64,000 nt of DNA. Source: Pleurocapsa sp. PCC 7319. GTDB taxonomy: Bacteria; Cyanobacteriota; Cyanobacteriia; Cyanobacteriales; Xenococcaceae. This document shows, piece by piece, positions 9,773-18,505 of this stretch; the first letter of the stretch is position 1, and each line of letters opens with the position of its first letter. The translations under genes were made by a program, and so were the position numbers. Under the pieces are notes generated by a model. That model worked only from the letters and a program-made list of their open reading frames with translations, did not search any database and was not told where the DNA came from. The DNA lies in contig NZ_KB235922.1 of NCBI RefSeq assembly GCF_000332195.1, positions 1,175,902-1,239,901 on the forward strand, given 5' to 3'.

Positions 9773-9835
9773 TAACTCCTAACTCCTAACTCCTAACTCC
9801 TAACTCCTAACTCCTAACTCCTAACTCCTAACTCC
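9773..9835. repeat. Heptanucleotide tandem repeat, nine TAACTCC units
   Basis: Nine perfect copies of TAACTCC run back to back between murJ and the flippase gene, ending 10 bases before the flippase ATG. This is the STRR type of short tandem repeat known from cyanobacteria. It occupies the leader of the flippase mRNA, so copy number could affect its expression. Confidence 0.95.
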
Positions 9836-9845
9836 GAATTCACGT

Positions 9846-11156
9846 ATGTCAATTATCAACCGATTTGTCAAATCTGAATTGCTCACTTATTTATTTCGAG
9901 GAGCAGCGATCGCTCTAAGTCTCCAACTATCGGGAATTGCTATCACCTATACGATGCAAGTATTGTTAGCACGATGGATGGGAGCGACTCAGTACGGAGT
10001 TTATGATTATGTGATTAGTATTGGCACATTTCTTGGTTTTCTGGCTGCCTTGGGTTTGCCTAGTTGTCTGCTACGGTTTATTCCTGAATACAGCGTTAAA
10101 GAGGATTGGGGAAAATTACGAGGTATTGTTTGGGGTAGTTGGCGTTATGTGTTGATTAGCAGTATTTTGTTTACTTTGATTGGTAGCGGAATTATTATTA
10201 GCTGGAATCGACAAAATTCGGAAATTGCCCTGGTTTCTTTTTTATTGGGCATTAGCACAATTCCCCTGTGGGCATTAGTCAGGCATCAACGAGAAATGTC
10301 TCGTGGTATTAAACGTATGACCTTAGCCTATATGCCATCTTCCGTTATGTTTCCCCTCTTAGTAATTGGTGGTGCATTTTACTATCGCGATCGCTTGTCT
10401 AGTAGTATCGCGATCGCGATTACTTTTTTGAGTCTGTCTTTAATTTTGCTCTCTCAGCTATGGTTATTTAATCGGCAACTACCAAAACAGTGTGCCATTA
10501 TCGAGCCGATCTACTCCCGTCGAGAATGGTTTGCTGTTGCTATCCCCCTGCTATTTAATGATGGGGCATTTGTAGTGCTTTCCCAAACCGATACGATTAT
10601 GACTGGTGCTATCTTAGGCTCATTTCATGTGGGACTCTATAGTGCTGCTTTTAAAACCGCTGCGGGGGTGAGTTTTATTCTGGCTGCGGTTAATGCGATC
10701 GCGGCACCGATGTTTGCCACTTTACACGCTCAGGGAGACTCTCAAGGATTACAAAAGTTAACTGCTACCGTTGCTCAGTGGATGTTCTACCCTACTTTAG
10801 TTTGTGCTTTACTATTAATTTTCTTTGGCGAACGCGTTTTGGGTCTATTTGGCGATGAATTTATCGCTGCACGCTGGTCAATGACCGTTCTTATTCTGGG
10901 ACAACTAGTAAACGTTGGAGCTGGTTCAGTAGGCTATTTAATGGAAATGACAGGACATCATAAGCAATGTGCCTATGTCCTGGGCTGTAGTGCTGTTTTA
11001 AATCTGGTTCTCAATGGGATCTTAATCCCAACTCTCGGAATTATGGGAGCAGCGATCGCCACCGCATCAACTATGGCACTCTGGAATAGATGGCTCCATC
11101 AATTAGTAGTTAAATATCTGGGGGTCAAACCGTCTATTATTTCAATATTTAGATAA
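9846..11156 (+). CDS. Polysaccharide flippase (Wzx / PST family)
   Basis: The 436-residue membrane protein has about 12 hydrophobic segments and the polysaccharide-transport signature: RGAAIALSLQLSGIAITYTMQ at its N-terminus (split here as RGAAIALSLQ then LSGIAITYTMQ), followed by LARWMGATQYGVYDYV. Family members move lipid-linked glycan units across the inner membrane for capsule, O-antigen or teichuronic-like polymers. The C-terminal half keeps the MTGAILGSFHVGLYSAAFK region of MATE-like flippases. No glycosyltransferase cluster is adjacent, so its substrate cannot be inferred. No clear ribosome-binding site is seen: the heptamer array ends 10 bases upstream and only ACTCCGAATTCACGT separates it from the ATG. 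Confidence 0.85.
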   Translation: MSIINRFVKSELLTYLFRGAAIALSLQLSGIAITYTMQVLLARWMGATQYGVYDYVISIGTFLGFLAALGLPSCLLRFIPEYSVKEDWGKLRGIVWGSWRYVLISSILFTLIGSGIIISWNRQNSEIALVSFLLGISTIPLWALVRHQREMSRGIKRMTLAYMPSSVMFPLLVIGGAFYYRDRLSSSIAIAITFLSLSLILLSQLWLFNRQLPKQCAIIEPIYSRREWFAVAIPLLFNDGAFVVLSQTDTIMTGAILGSFHVGLYSAAFKTAAGVSFILAAVNAIAAPMFATLHAQGDSQGLQKLTATVAQWMFYPTLVCALLLIFFGERVLGLFGDEFIAARWSMTVLILGQLVNVGAGSVGYLMEMTGHHKQCAYVLGCSAVLNLVLNGILIPTLGIMGAAIATASTMALWNRWLHQLVVKYLGVKPSIISIFR

Positions 11157-11195
11157 GATGCTTAGTGAATTAGATTCGCTTCGTCGAACTCTTAG

Positions 11196-11210
11196 GAAAC
11201 AAATTGTTTC
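11196..11210 (+). terminator. Possible weak terminator after the flippase gene
   Basis: GAAACAA / TTGTTTC forms a 7-bp stem with a one-base centre, followed by TTTC, 40 bases after the flippase stop. A second perfect stem, AACGAAT / ATTCGTT (11221-11238), comes directly after it. Neither has a long T tract, so the assignment is tentative. Confidence 0.3.
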
Positions 11211-11311
11211 TTTCAGATTTAACGAATCCAAATTCGTTGGACGCTCACGTTGACTCCAAAAAAGTTGCACACGGGGTGAGTATTGTTTCCTTGTTTAACT
11301 GCCCCAGTTTC

Positions 11312-11755
11312 TTAAGTTGTTTTTACAGAACCTTCGTATTTTCTTGGTCTACCGCCTTTTTTACCGTTAGCTCTTGATGCCGCTTTCTTTTTCTCAGATG
11401 TGGATTTACCACCTTTGGCTGCTATTTTCTTCATCCAGGCTTTTGTACCAAATATTCCGTTAACCAGCTCATTAACACCGAGATCGATGTCAGCATCTTC
11501 CCAGGTTAGTCCCCAACCCGCAGGAGTTAATTTAACTTTGACAATTTCATCATCTGGCAGGTTACATACACCTTGAAGCAATGAAACTGGACATTCAAAT
11601 TTACAGCCATTGTCAAATTGAATGACTATGTTGTTTGACTTTTTGTCGTACCAGACATCACAAGCTTTTGGCTCGGTTTTTTCTCGCTCTGCTGAAAGTG
11701 CGATTGCTGCTTCTATCTGATTATCTATTTCTTGCTGTGTTAATTGCGCTGCCAT
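11312..11755 (-). CDS. DUF2442 family protein with basic C-terminal tail
   Basis: The 147-residue product contains a DUF2442 core (CDVWYDKKSNNIVIQFDNG, then GWGLTWEDADIDLGVNELV). Its last 40 residues are a Lys/Ser/Gly tail ending KKGGRPRKYEG, with a GRPRK AT-hook-like motif, suggesting nucleic-acid contact. It overlaps the upstream DUF4160 gene by one base (TAATG), so the two are translationally coupled. DUF2442/DUF4160 pairs recur in cyanobacteria and other bacteria and are often listed as toxin-antitoxin-like; that role is not proven and nothing here settles it. Confidence 0.8.
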   Translation of the reverse strand: MAAQLTQQEIDNQIEAAIALSAEREKTEPKACDVWYDKKSNNIVIQFDNGCKFECPVSLLQGVCNLPDDEIVKVKLTPAGWGLTWEDADIDLGVNELVNGIFGTKAWMKKIAAKGGKSTSEKKKAASRANGKKGGRPRKYEGSVKTT

Positions 11756-12003
11756 TATTTATCTCCGTGAATAGTCTGCCATTCTTCGAGTAACTTTCCT
11801 TGATAGCTATTGACTAAACGTAAAGCTTTTGAAATTTCTTTTCGATTCATGCCTTCATATTTAAGAAGCACGGGAGGATTGTTTTCATCTTTTAATTCAA
11901 TCACACATTCTCCATTTGCCTTGAAAACGTGAACGTGACGAGGTGGATGATCGTTAAACCAGATCTTCACTACGTACCCATCTTCTCTTAAAATTTCTGG
12001 CAT
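11755..12003 (-). CDS. DUF4160 family protein
   Basis: The 82-residue protein matches DUF4160: MPEILREDGYVVKIWFNDH, then PPRHVHVFKANGE with the conserved HVHV, and a C-terminal helix ending in LLEEWQTIHG. It is the first gene of a two-gene unit with DUF2442, sharing one base at the stop/start junction. Family function is unknown; the tight coupling suggests the two proteins bind each other or act in sequence. Confidence 0.82.
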   Translation of the reverse strand: MPEILREDGYVVKIWFNDHPPRHVHVFKANGECVIELKDENNPPVLLKYEGMNRKEISKALRLVNSYQGKLLEEWQTIHGDK

Positions 12004-12077
12004 CTATAAGCTAAAACCCAAGTCTGCTAGGTTTTTATATTGTAAATCAATATTTTTTCTATGGTAGTAATCGCTGA

Positions 12078-12284
12078 TTACTTTTTATAAGCTTTTGCCG
12101 AAGCGGAAATCCAAGTATAAGCAGCTATACTAAATGGCAACAAAATGAAAATTGCTCCAGAAATCAGAGGATGCTCTCTCACAGTACTACTAGAAGTCAT
12201 AGCCACTACACCTAAGCCACAGTAAATTAGACCGATTAAGGGAAGTCCCAATACTAAGAAAGCAAATTTTTTGTCGGAATTCAT
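12078..12284 (-). CDS. Small two-helix membrane protein, hypothetical
   Basis: The 68-residue product has two hydrophobic segments (about residues 8-30 and 40-60) separated by a short polar stretch (TSSSTVREHP) and ends in a basic tail (SAKAYKK). No family is recognised. It lies between the DUF4160 gene and ybaB, all on the minus strand with gaps of 74 and 116 bp. Coding status is likely but rests on the membrane-like composition only. Confidence 0.5.
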   Translation of the reverse strand: MNSDKKFAFLVLGLPLIGLIYCGLGVVAMTSSSTVREHPLISGAIFILLPFSIAAYTWISASAKAYKK

Positions 12285-12400
12285 AAATTTTTGTTGATTT
12301 CAACAAGCTATCAACTATCAGCTATCATTATCAGTTACGTGATTTGTGTCAACAAAAAGCTGAAGGCTGATAGCTAAAAGCTGATAGCTATTGGTTAAAT

Positions 12401-12739
12401 TTACATTCCAGGAAGATTCAAACCACTGGTTAGTTCTTCCATGCGTCCACGCATCATTTCTGTAGACTGTTCGTAAGCAGATTGCATCGCAAAGGTTACT
12501 GATGCTGAGAGAGCTTCTGCTCCTTGGGACATTGCATCGGGAGAAATCTCTACACGACGGGGTTCTTGGTTCCCACTCATCACCACCTTGACCAATCCGT
12601 CTTCACTAGTTCCTTCAATTTCTAATTGTTCCAACTCATTTTGGAGTTGTTGTGCTCCTGCTTGTACCTCCTGAGCTTTTTTAAAAGCATCAGCAAGTTC
12701 TTTCATTTTTCCTAATGGACCAAATCCTTTTCCTGCCAT
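12401..12739 (-). CDS. ybaB: YbaB/EbfC family nucleoid-associated protein
   Basis: The 112-residue protein is a small dimeric DNA-binding protein. It has the family order: a Gly/Lys N-terminus, a Gln-rich helix ([22 protein letters not shown]), the strand [23 protein letters not shown], and a C-terminal helix ending near [16 protein letters not shown]. Length is usual. It follows murC and murB on the same strand, a conserved neighbourhood in cyanobacteria, but here a MITE-like element sits between ybaB and murB. The 12300-12400 stretch downstream contains degenerate AGCTATCA/TGATAGCT repeats able to pair with each other, which may end the transcript. Confidence 0.9.
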   Translation of the reverse strand: MAGKGFGPLGKMKELADAFKKAQEVQAGAQQLQNELEQLEIEGTSEDGLVKVVMSGNQEPRRVEISPDAMSQGAEALSASVTFAMQSAYEQSTEMMRGRMEELTSGLNLPGM

Positions 12740-12806
12740 ATCTATAATTAGTTTTTAGTTTATTTATTGGTGACTACAAAATTTACCAGATCGATTAGTT
12801 TAACTT

Positions 12807-12969
12807 AGGGTGTGTCATCAATTAGAAAAAAAGTACTTTTCTCGTTCTTTTAACGACTTACTGCGTCGAAAAATAACCTCCATAGCTCTGCTATGCAGAA
12901 CATTTTTCTTCTTGTATCTCGTCAAAATATCTTCAAAAGCATCTTTTCCCCCAAATGATGACACACCCT
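12807..12969. mobile_element. MITE-like element, 163 bp, 14-bp perfect terminal inverted repeats
   Basis: AGGGTGTGTCATCA at 12807-12820 is the exact reverse complement of TGATGACACACCCT at 12956-12969. Similarity continues inward for about 20 more bases on each side (an AAAAG...CTTTT-rich run), and the centre holds a further palindrome, CATAGC-TCT-GCTATG. There is no open reading frame. It fills most of the gap between murB and ybaB. No clear target-site duplication is visible. These are the marks of a miniature inverted-repeat transposable element; the parent transposase family is not determined. Confidence 0.7.
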
Positions 12970-12982
12970 GAAAAAAAGCTAT

Positions 12983-13867
12983 CTAGAATTCTCCGATTAG
13001 CTTAACTTCTGGCTCTAGAGATACTGACCAATGATATTCTACTTTCTCTTGAGCATAACGAATCAGTTGAAAAATATCGTTGGCGGTAGCCGTACCACAG
13101 TTGAGAATAAAATTAGCATGACGGTGGGCTATCTGAGCATCACCTATCTTATATCCTTTTAAACCTAGCTGTTCAATTAATCTAGCAGCAGCATGAGGTT
13201 GAGGATTACGGAAAACGCTACCACAACTGGGAAGATGATAAGGTTGGCTAGTTTTACGTTGAGTCCAATTTTGATTAGAGAGGTTCATGATTTCAGCTTT
13301 AGTGAAGCCAGGTTCAAGCTGCATCGTCGCCCTCACAACCATACGATTATCCCCTTGCAAATTAGAAGTACGATAAGCATAATCTAATTCTTCTGGAGTA
13401 ACTTCTGTAATCGTGCCATCGGGAGTTAAAACAGTAGCACTAATCAGAATATCAGCCATACATGACGAATGAGCCCCTGCATTCATTACTACCCCACCGC
13501 CTACGGTACCAGGAATACCCACCGCCCACTCTAGCCCTTTGAGACCTCTTTTAGCAGCTTTCCAGGCTAATTTGGCGATCGCTTCTCCCGCATCAGCAGT
13601 TAACAAACCTGTTTCAGGATTAAACTCATAACTGCGAAAATATCGGGTTGAAAGAACTAATCCTGGTATACCGCGATCGCTAACCAGTAGGTTTGAACCA
13701 GCTCCCAACAAAGTTAGGGGTATATCCTGTGACTGATACCATTCAAAACTAGCCTCAAGTTCATCCCAGTTTCTTGGTGCAGCATACCATTGGGCATCAC
13801 CACCAACTTTGTAAGAAGTTTGGTTGGCTAAAGATACTTCAGACTGAATTAAATTATCTCTATTCAT
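12983..13867 (-). CDS. murB: UDP-N-acetylmuramate dehydrogenase MurB
   Basis: MurB is a cytosolic FAD enzyme that reduces UDP-GlcNAc-enolpyruvate to UDP-MurNAc with NADPH. The 294 residues show the FAD-binding segment LTLLGAGSNLLVSDRGI, the GIPGTVGGGVVMNAGAH loop, YAYRTSNLQ, the catalytic region PSCGSVFRNP (the Ser that protonates the intermediate) and the closing EPEVKLIGEF with its catalytic Glu. The short YAYR form places it in the type II/IIb group common to Gram-positives and cyanobacteria. It lies 175 bp downstream of murC on the same strand, probably one operon. The ATG at 13867 gives a normal family N-terminus (YKVGGDAQW at residue 18). Confidence 0.95.
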   Translation of the reverse strand: MNRDNLIQSEVSLANQTSYKVGGDAQWYAAPRNWDELEASFEWYQSQDIPLTLLGAGSNLLVSDRGIPGLVLSTRYFRSYEFNPETGLLTADAGEAIAKLAWKAAKRGLKGLEWAVGIPGTVGGGVVMNAGAHSSCMADILISATVLTPDGTITEVTPEELDYAYRTSNLQGDNRMVVRATMQLEPGFTKAEIMNLSNQNWTQRKTSQPYHLPSCGSVFRNPQPHAAARLIEQLGLKGYKIGDAQIAHRHANFILNCGTATANDIFQLIRYAQEKVEYHWSVSLEPEVKLIGEF

Positions 13868-14042
13868 TTAATTTATAAAGACTAATTAATTAATAACTTA
13901 TAAATACGGTTGATTGATGATATCTTCTGGAACAGGATTTGGCTAGTCTGATCGAGTAAAAGTAGTTAGAACAAATCGTAATTTAGAGGTTGATTGCTAA
14001 ATGCTAATAGCTGAATATCCGTAACAATTTATTGCTCCCCGA

Positions 14043-15569
14043 TTACTGAAAAAGAGCAATAGTTTTGGGAATGGCTTGATTAAGATTTCCTGCACCTAGG
14101 TACATAGCAAGATCTCCTGGTTGTAAGATTTCTTGCTTCAAAAAGTCAGCAATAGAATCTACCGAAGCATGATAGTGAACATGAGTGTGATTTATAGCGA
14201 TCGCTTTAGCTAGATCTTTTCCTGTAACTCCGAAGATATTTTTTTCTCCTGCACTATAAATATCTGTAATTACCACCACATCAGCATCTTTAAAGACAGT
14301 AGAAAATTCCTGTAGAAAAGTATGGGTACGACTATAACGATGAGGTTGAAAAACTGCCACAACTCGATGTAAAGATTCTTTGCCTTCTACTCTCAACTTG
14401 GCAGAAGCCAACGTCGCCTTAATTTCGCTGGGATGATGTGCATAGTCATCGATAAAGACAATCCCATTAGCTTCTCCACGATGTTCAAATCGTCTCTTTG
14501 TTCCCTTAAACTTAGCTAATGATTCAGCAATAGTAGTAAATTCTAAGCCTACTTTACGTCCCACAGCGATCGCTGCAAGAGCATTACTCAAGTTATGTTC
14601 TCCCAAAAGAGGCAGCTGTAATACTCCTAAGCAAACTCCTCGTTCCCAAATTTCAGCCGTAACTCCTTGAGAATGGTATGCAATATCCTTGGCAGTATAA
14701 TCTGCCCCTGTGGCTGGATTTAGACTATAGCTAATGGTGATGGCTAATTCATCACGAATAATCGGATCATCAACACAACCAATTAAAGTATTACACTGTC
14801 CAGCAAAGGTTTGGAAAATACTGATTACTTCTTGAATATCTTGATAACGATCGGGATGATCTAGTTCAATATTAGTAATGATGCCAATGCTGGGGTGATG
14901 TTTTACCAAGGAACCATCAGACTCATCTGCCTCTGCTACCAAATACTTCCCTTGACCACTGCGAGCATTACCTTCCCATGCTTCTACTTCTCCACCGACG
15001 ATGATAGTTGGGTCGAGATCACACTGCAATAGCATATGACCAATTAAGCTGCTAGTGGTGGTTTTGCCATGGGTTCCAGAAACAGCTATGCTGTGATATT
15101 CATTAATTAGAGCTGCTAATAGATCGGAGCGATGGAAAATAGTACAGCCTAATTTAACCGCAGCTTGATATTCGGGATTATTCTCAGCGATCGCCGTAGA
15201 ACAGATAATCTGGGGTAAACAATCTACATGATCTTCCTCGGTTTTAACTTCTACAACAGTATCTGTTTTTCCCCTAGTAGATACTGATAAAGATTGACGT
15301 TCTTGATTGAGGTAAGTAGCAAAAAAATCTAAATTACTCGCTTCTTGAACGGGAAAAATTTTAACTCCTAACGCTTCTAAGCGTCTTGTGATATGGCTAG
15401 TACGTAAATCAGAACCTGATACTGGTAGTTGGCGCTGAGCAACTATATAGGCTAAAGCCGACATTCCAATTCCACCGATACCAATAAAGTGAAATGGTTT
15501 ACCATTTAAATCTACTTTTGTCACTTTTGTGTCTCCCAGCATAAAACAATAGTTCTGACCAAAGTACAC
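14043..15569 (-). CDS. murC: UDP-N-acetylmuramate-L-alanine ligase MurC
   Basis: This cytosolic Mur ligase adds L-Ala to UDP-MurNAc using ATP. It shows the N-terminal Rossmann motif HFIGIGGIGMSALAY, the P-loop GTHGKTTTSSL, the carbamylated-Lys region VAEADESDGS, NIELDHPD, and the C-terminal domain motif FIDDYAHHPSE. At 508 residues it is slightly long: a second Met ten codons in (15542, MLGDTKV) is a plausible alternative start and would give a more usual N-terminus. A roughly 20-residue stretch around residues 95-115 (SVSTRGKTDTVVEVKTEED) looks like an insertion in the N-terminal domain. It is followed by murB. Confidence 0.94.
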   Translation of the reverse strand: MYFGQNYCFMLGDTKVTKVDLNGKPFHFIGIGGIGMSALAYIVAQRQLPVSGSDLRTSHITRRLEALGVKIFPVQEASNLDFFATYLNQERQSLSVSTRGKTDTVVEVKTEEDHVDCLPQIICSTAIAENNPEYQAAVKLGCTIFHRSDLLAALINEYHSIAVSGTHGKTTTSSLIGHMLLQCDLDPTIIVGGEVEAWEGNARSGQGKYLVAEADESDGSLVKHHPSIGIITNIELDHPDRYQDIQEVISIFQTFAGQCNTLIGCVDDPIIRDELAITISYSLNPATGADYTAKDIAYHSQGVTAEIWERGVCLGVLQLPLLGEHNLSNALAAIAVGRKVGLEFTTIAESLAKFKGTKRRFEHRGEANGIVFIDDYAHHPSEIKATLASAKLRVEGKESLHRVVAVFQPHRYSRTHTFLQEFSTVFKDADVVVITDIYSAGEKNIFGVTGKDLAKAIAINHTHVHYHASVDSIADFLKQEILQPGDLAMYLGAGNLNQAIPKTIALFQ

Positions 15570-15942
15570 AGATCACTCCGTTGTTCCAGGGGAGATGTAG
15601 TCTGTGACTTGGTATCGCTCTAAAACAATACGGGATATGATAACAATATTTTTTTGAACTTAGGTAGATTTAGTTCCTAGAAAATAATTAAATATATTTT
15701 TAAAATTGATATATTTCCGCAAATTAACCTAGAAATCAATTGTTTAATTCTTTTAATTGCAAGCTCTTATAATTTTCTTAATCTAATTAATGCTAACCAA
15801 GGTATAGTGCCACGATTGTTGCTTTTATAGGTGTTTAAATTGAATCTTAACAGAGTCTTGAATTGTGCTTACTTTACGATATGATTAGTCTTATTAAGAA
15901 TGTTTTAATCTATTAACCTAATAAAATAGAGGGCAAGAAATA
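15570..15942. other. Divergent intergenic region between murC and gap2
   Basis: This 373-bp AT-rich region must hold the promoters of murC and gap2. A purine-rich AGAGGG (15928-15933), ten bases before the gap2 GTG, is the likely ribosome-binding site. I see no ORF or RNA gene. Confidence 0.5.
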
Positions 15943-16953
15943 GTGGTTAGAGTAGCAATTAACGGTTTTGGGCGTATTGGTCGTAATTTTGTCAGATGCT
16001 TGCTGACCAGGGATAACAGCAAATTAGAGTTAGTTGGTATTAATGATACCTCCGACCCAAAAACTAATTCTCATCTGCTGAGATACGATACTATGCTGGG
16101 AGTTTTGGATGCAGATATTAGTTATGATACCAATTCTCTAATTGTCAATGGTAAAACAGTCAAGTGTGTCTCTGATCGCAATCCTTTGAACTTGCCTTGG
16201 AAAGAATGGGATATTGATATTGTTATTGAGTCTACAGGTGTTTTTCGCGACGCTAAAGGTGCAGGTAAACATCTTCAAGCAGGAGCCAAAAAAGTAGTTA
16301 TTACTGCTCCTGGTAGTGGACCCGACATCGGTACTTATGTAGTGGGTGTCAACGACGGAGATTACAAGCCAGGTGAATTTGATATTGTAAGTAACGCTAG
16401 TTGTACTACTAACTGTCTAGCTCCCATTGTCAAAGTTATTCACGAACAGTTTGGCATAATTAAAGGCACGATGACCACCACTCACAGTTATACAGGTGAT
16501 CAACGTATTCTGGATGCCAGCCACCGCGACTTAAGAAGAGCCAGAGCCGCCGCCGCCAACATTGTACCAACCTCTACTGGTGCAGCTAAAGCTGTAGCCC
16601 TTGTATATCCTCAAGTCAAGGGTAAGCTAAATGGTATTGCGATGCGTGTACCTACTCCCAACGTTTCTGTGGTTGATTTAGTTGCTCAAGTAGAGAAAAA
16701 TACTATTGCTGAAGAAGTTAACGATGCACTGAAAAAAGCTTCTGAAGGCTCATTGAAAGGAATCTTGGGTTACACCGAACTACCTTTAGTATCTTCTGAC
16801 TTTAGAGGAACTGATGTCTCCTCCACTATTGATGGTCAACTTACTTTGGTATTGGATGGTGACATGGTTAAGGTTATTGCTTGGTATGACAACGAATGGG
16901 GGTATTCTCAACGAGTTGTTGACTTAGCTGAAATTGTTGCCAATGGCATGTAA
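15943..16953 (+). CDS. gap2: Glyceraldehyde-3-phosphate dehydrogenase, Gap2 (Calvin cycle) type
   Basis: The enzyme interconverts 1,3-bisphosphoglycerate and glyceraldehyde-3-phosphate. Its 336 residues carry the Rossmann motif [11 protein letters not shown], the catalytic [12 protein letters not shown] (Cys154), His181 in [10 protein letters not shown], and the C-terminal [15 protein letters not shown]. The [18 protein letters not shown] segment and overall sequence match the cyanobacterial Gap2 isoform, which uses NADPH and NADH and works in CO2 fixation, rather than glycolytic Gap1. The start is GTG at 15943 with AGAGGG at proper spacing; the product begins [10 protein letters not shown] with no room for an upstream start. 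Confidence 0.96.
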   Translation: MVRVAINGFGRIGRNFVRCLLTRDNSKLELVGINDTSDPKTNSHLLRYDTMLGVLDADISYDTNSLIVNGKTVKCVSDRNPLNLPWKEWDIDIVIESTGVFRDAKGAGKHLQAGAKKVVITAPGSGPDIGTYVVGVNDGDYKPGEFDIVSNASCTTNCLAPIVKVIHEQFGIIKGTMTTTHSYTGDQRILDASHRDLRRARAAAANIVPTSTGAAKAVALVYPQVKGKLNGIAMRVPTPNVSVVDLVAQVEKNTIAEEVNDALKKASEGSLKGILGYTELPLVSSDFRGTDVSSTIDGQLTLVLDGDMVKVIAWYDNEWGYSQRVVDLAEIVANGM

Positions 16954-17000
16954 AGCTATTTAGAACGCTAATTAAAATTTAGTTGAGATTATTTTGAAAG

Positions 17001-17028
17001 CCCCCTGAGTTAAACTTGGCTCGGGGGG
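17001..17028. terminator. Hairpin between convergent gap2 and wecB
   Basis: CCCCCTGAG (17001-17009) pairs with CTCGGGGGG (17020-17028) with one bulged T and a 10-nt loop. It lies 48 bases after gap2 and 23 bases before the end of wecB, so it probably stops transcription from both sides. The following T tract is weak. Confidence 0.65.
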
Positions 17029-17050
17029 TCTTACTTGATAACAAGTCGGC

Positions 17051-18175
17051 TCAATGCTCGGCTTTCATAAGATAGTCTTGGGCAACTTTAATAATTCTTA
17101 GCGCAGCTTGACCGTCGCCAAAAGGGTTGATTGCCGTTGACATCTGTTTGTAGATAGTTTCATCATTTAGTAACTCTGTTGCCGAATCTAAAATTGATTG
17201 TGGATTCGTACCAATAAGTTTCGCTGTACCGGCCTCTACTGCTTCTGGTCTTTCCGTAGTTTCCCGTAAGACTAAGACTGGTTTACCCAAACTAGGTGCT
17301 TCTTCTTGTAAACCTCCCGAATCTGTTAACAGTAAATAACAGCGAGCAATTGCCCCTACTAATTCGCTGTAGTCTAAAGGTTCGGTTAAAAATACTCTAG
17401 GGCGATCTCCTAAAGCAGCTTTAATTGGTTCTCGGACGGTAGGATTACGATGTAAAGGTAAAAGTAATGCTGTATCTGGAAAACGGTCAAGAATAGCATT
17501 CAATCCTCTCAAAATATCTTCTAAAGGTTGACCCCAGTTCTCTCGACGATGAACCGTAGCCAATAATACCCGATGTTGTTGCCAATCTAAATTAGCTACT
17601 TTACACTCAGGTTGACTATCTGCAACTCTTAAGAGGGTATCGATGACAGTATTCCCCGTATGATGAATTTCTCCCGTTACTCCCGATTTTTGTAGATGTT
17701 CTACCGCTAATTTAGTCGGTGCAAAGTGTAATTGAGCAATTTGAGAAATTAGTCGACGATTAGCTTCTTCTGGATAGGGATTAAATAAGTTATCGGTACG
17801 CAATCCTGCTTCGACATGACCTACTGGAATCTGTTGATAAAAAGCTGCTAAAGCTGCGGCAAAAGCAGTAGTGGTATCTCCTTGGACAAAAACTAATTGA
17901 GGTTTAATTTCGACAAAAATTTTTTCTAATCCCTGCAAACTATCACATGTGATACTAGTTAAAGTTTGTCGGGGTTTCATAATAGCTAAATCGTGATCTG
18001 CCTTTAAGTCAAACAATTCCATGACTCGATCTACCATTTCTCTGTGTTGTCCAGTAAGGATAAGATGAGTTTTAACCTGACTAAGATTTTGAAGTTGCTG
18101 GATGACGGGAGCTAGCTTGATTGCTTCGGGTCGAGTTCCTAAAATCACCCCGACAGAAATAGTTGATATGGTCAT
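17051..18175 (-). CDS. wecB: UDP-N-acetylglucosamine 2-epimerase (non-hydrolysing)
   Basis: The 374-residue cytosolic enzyme converts UDP-GlcNAc to UDP-ManNAc, a precursor for surface polysaccharides. Family marks are LGTRPEAIKLAPVI at the N-terminus, TGQHREMVD, VQGDTTTAFAAALAAFY, VGHVEAGLRT, YPEEANRR, ATVHRRENWGQPL and LTDSGGLQEEAPSLGKPVLVLRETTERPE (cited as LTDSGGLQEEAP and LRETTERPE). All active-site segments are intact and the length is normal. It is convergent with gap2; no polysaccharide cluster adjoins it, though a Wzx-like flippase lies 6 kb upstream in the window. Confidence 0.94.
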   Translation of the reverse strand: MTISTISVGVILGTRPEAIKLAPVIQQLQNLSQVKTHLILTGQHREMVDRVMELFDLKADHDLAIMKPRQTLTSITCDSLQGLEKIFVEIKPQLVFVQGDTTTAFAAALAAFYQQIPVGHVEAGLRTDNLFNPYPEEANRRLISQIAQLHFAPTKLAVEHLQKSGVTGEIHHTGNTVIDTLLRVADSQPECKVANLDWQQHRVLLATVHRRENWGQPLEDILRGLNAILDRFPDTALLLPLHRNPTVREPIKAALGDRPRVFLTEPLDYSELVGAIARCYLLLTDSGGLQEEAPSLGKPVLVLRETTERPEAVEAGTAKLIGTNPQSILDSATELLNDETIYKQMSTAINPFGDGQAALRIIKVAQDYLMKAEH

Positions 18176-18270
18176 ATTAATTTTATGAGAAAAAAGATTG
18201 GAGGAATTATGTACTGCTGATCAAAGACCTGAAATTAAGAATTTTGTTTGAGAAAACCCTAAAAATAGAA

Positions 18271-18292
18271 AAACCCAGTGTATACTGGGTTT
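18271..18292 (-). terminator. Rho-independent terminator (or attenuator upstream of wecB)
   Basis: AAACCCAGT / ACTGGGTTT is a perfect 9-bp stem with a 4-nt loop. Read on the minus strand it is followed by TTTCTATTTTT. It lies 214 bases beyond the small membrane-protein gene and 96 bases before wecB on the same strand, so it could end the former or attenuate the latter. The rest of the 18176-18505 gap shows nothing recognisable. Confidence 0.75.
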
Positions 18293-18505
18293 CATAATTA
18301 GATATTTAAGTTAGCTATCTTCAACTTAATATTTATTTGTTGAGATTATAGCTCTCTCTAGTCATGATCTGGATAGTTTTTAGAATCGAAGGCTAAATTA
18401 TAATTATCAACTAAATACCTGATATTCCCATCCAAAGCCATAACTAAGAAATTAAAAAACTGATGTAATCAAATCAAATTTTCAGCTCTCAACTACTAAA
18501 CATAT

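Noticed and set aside
12345-12360. Single TGTGTCA near 12346 and another at 22567
   Set aside because: They have no paired TGACACA at 12-base spacing, so they are not copies of the island palindrome.
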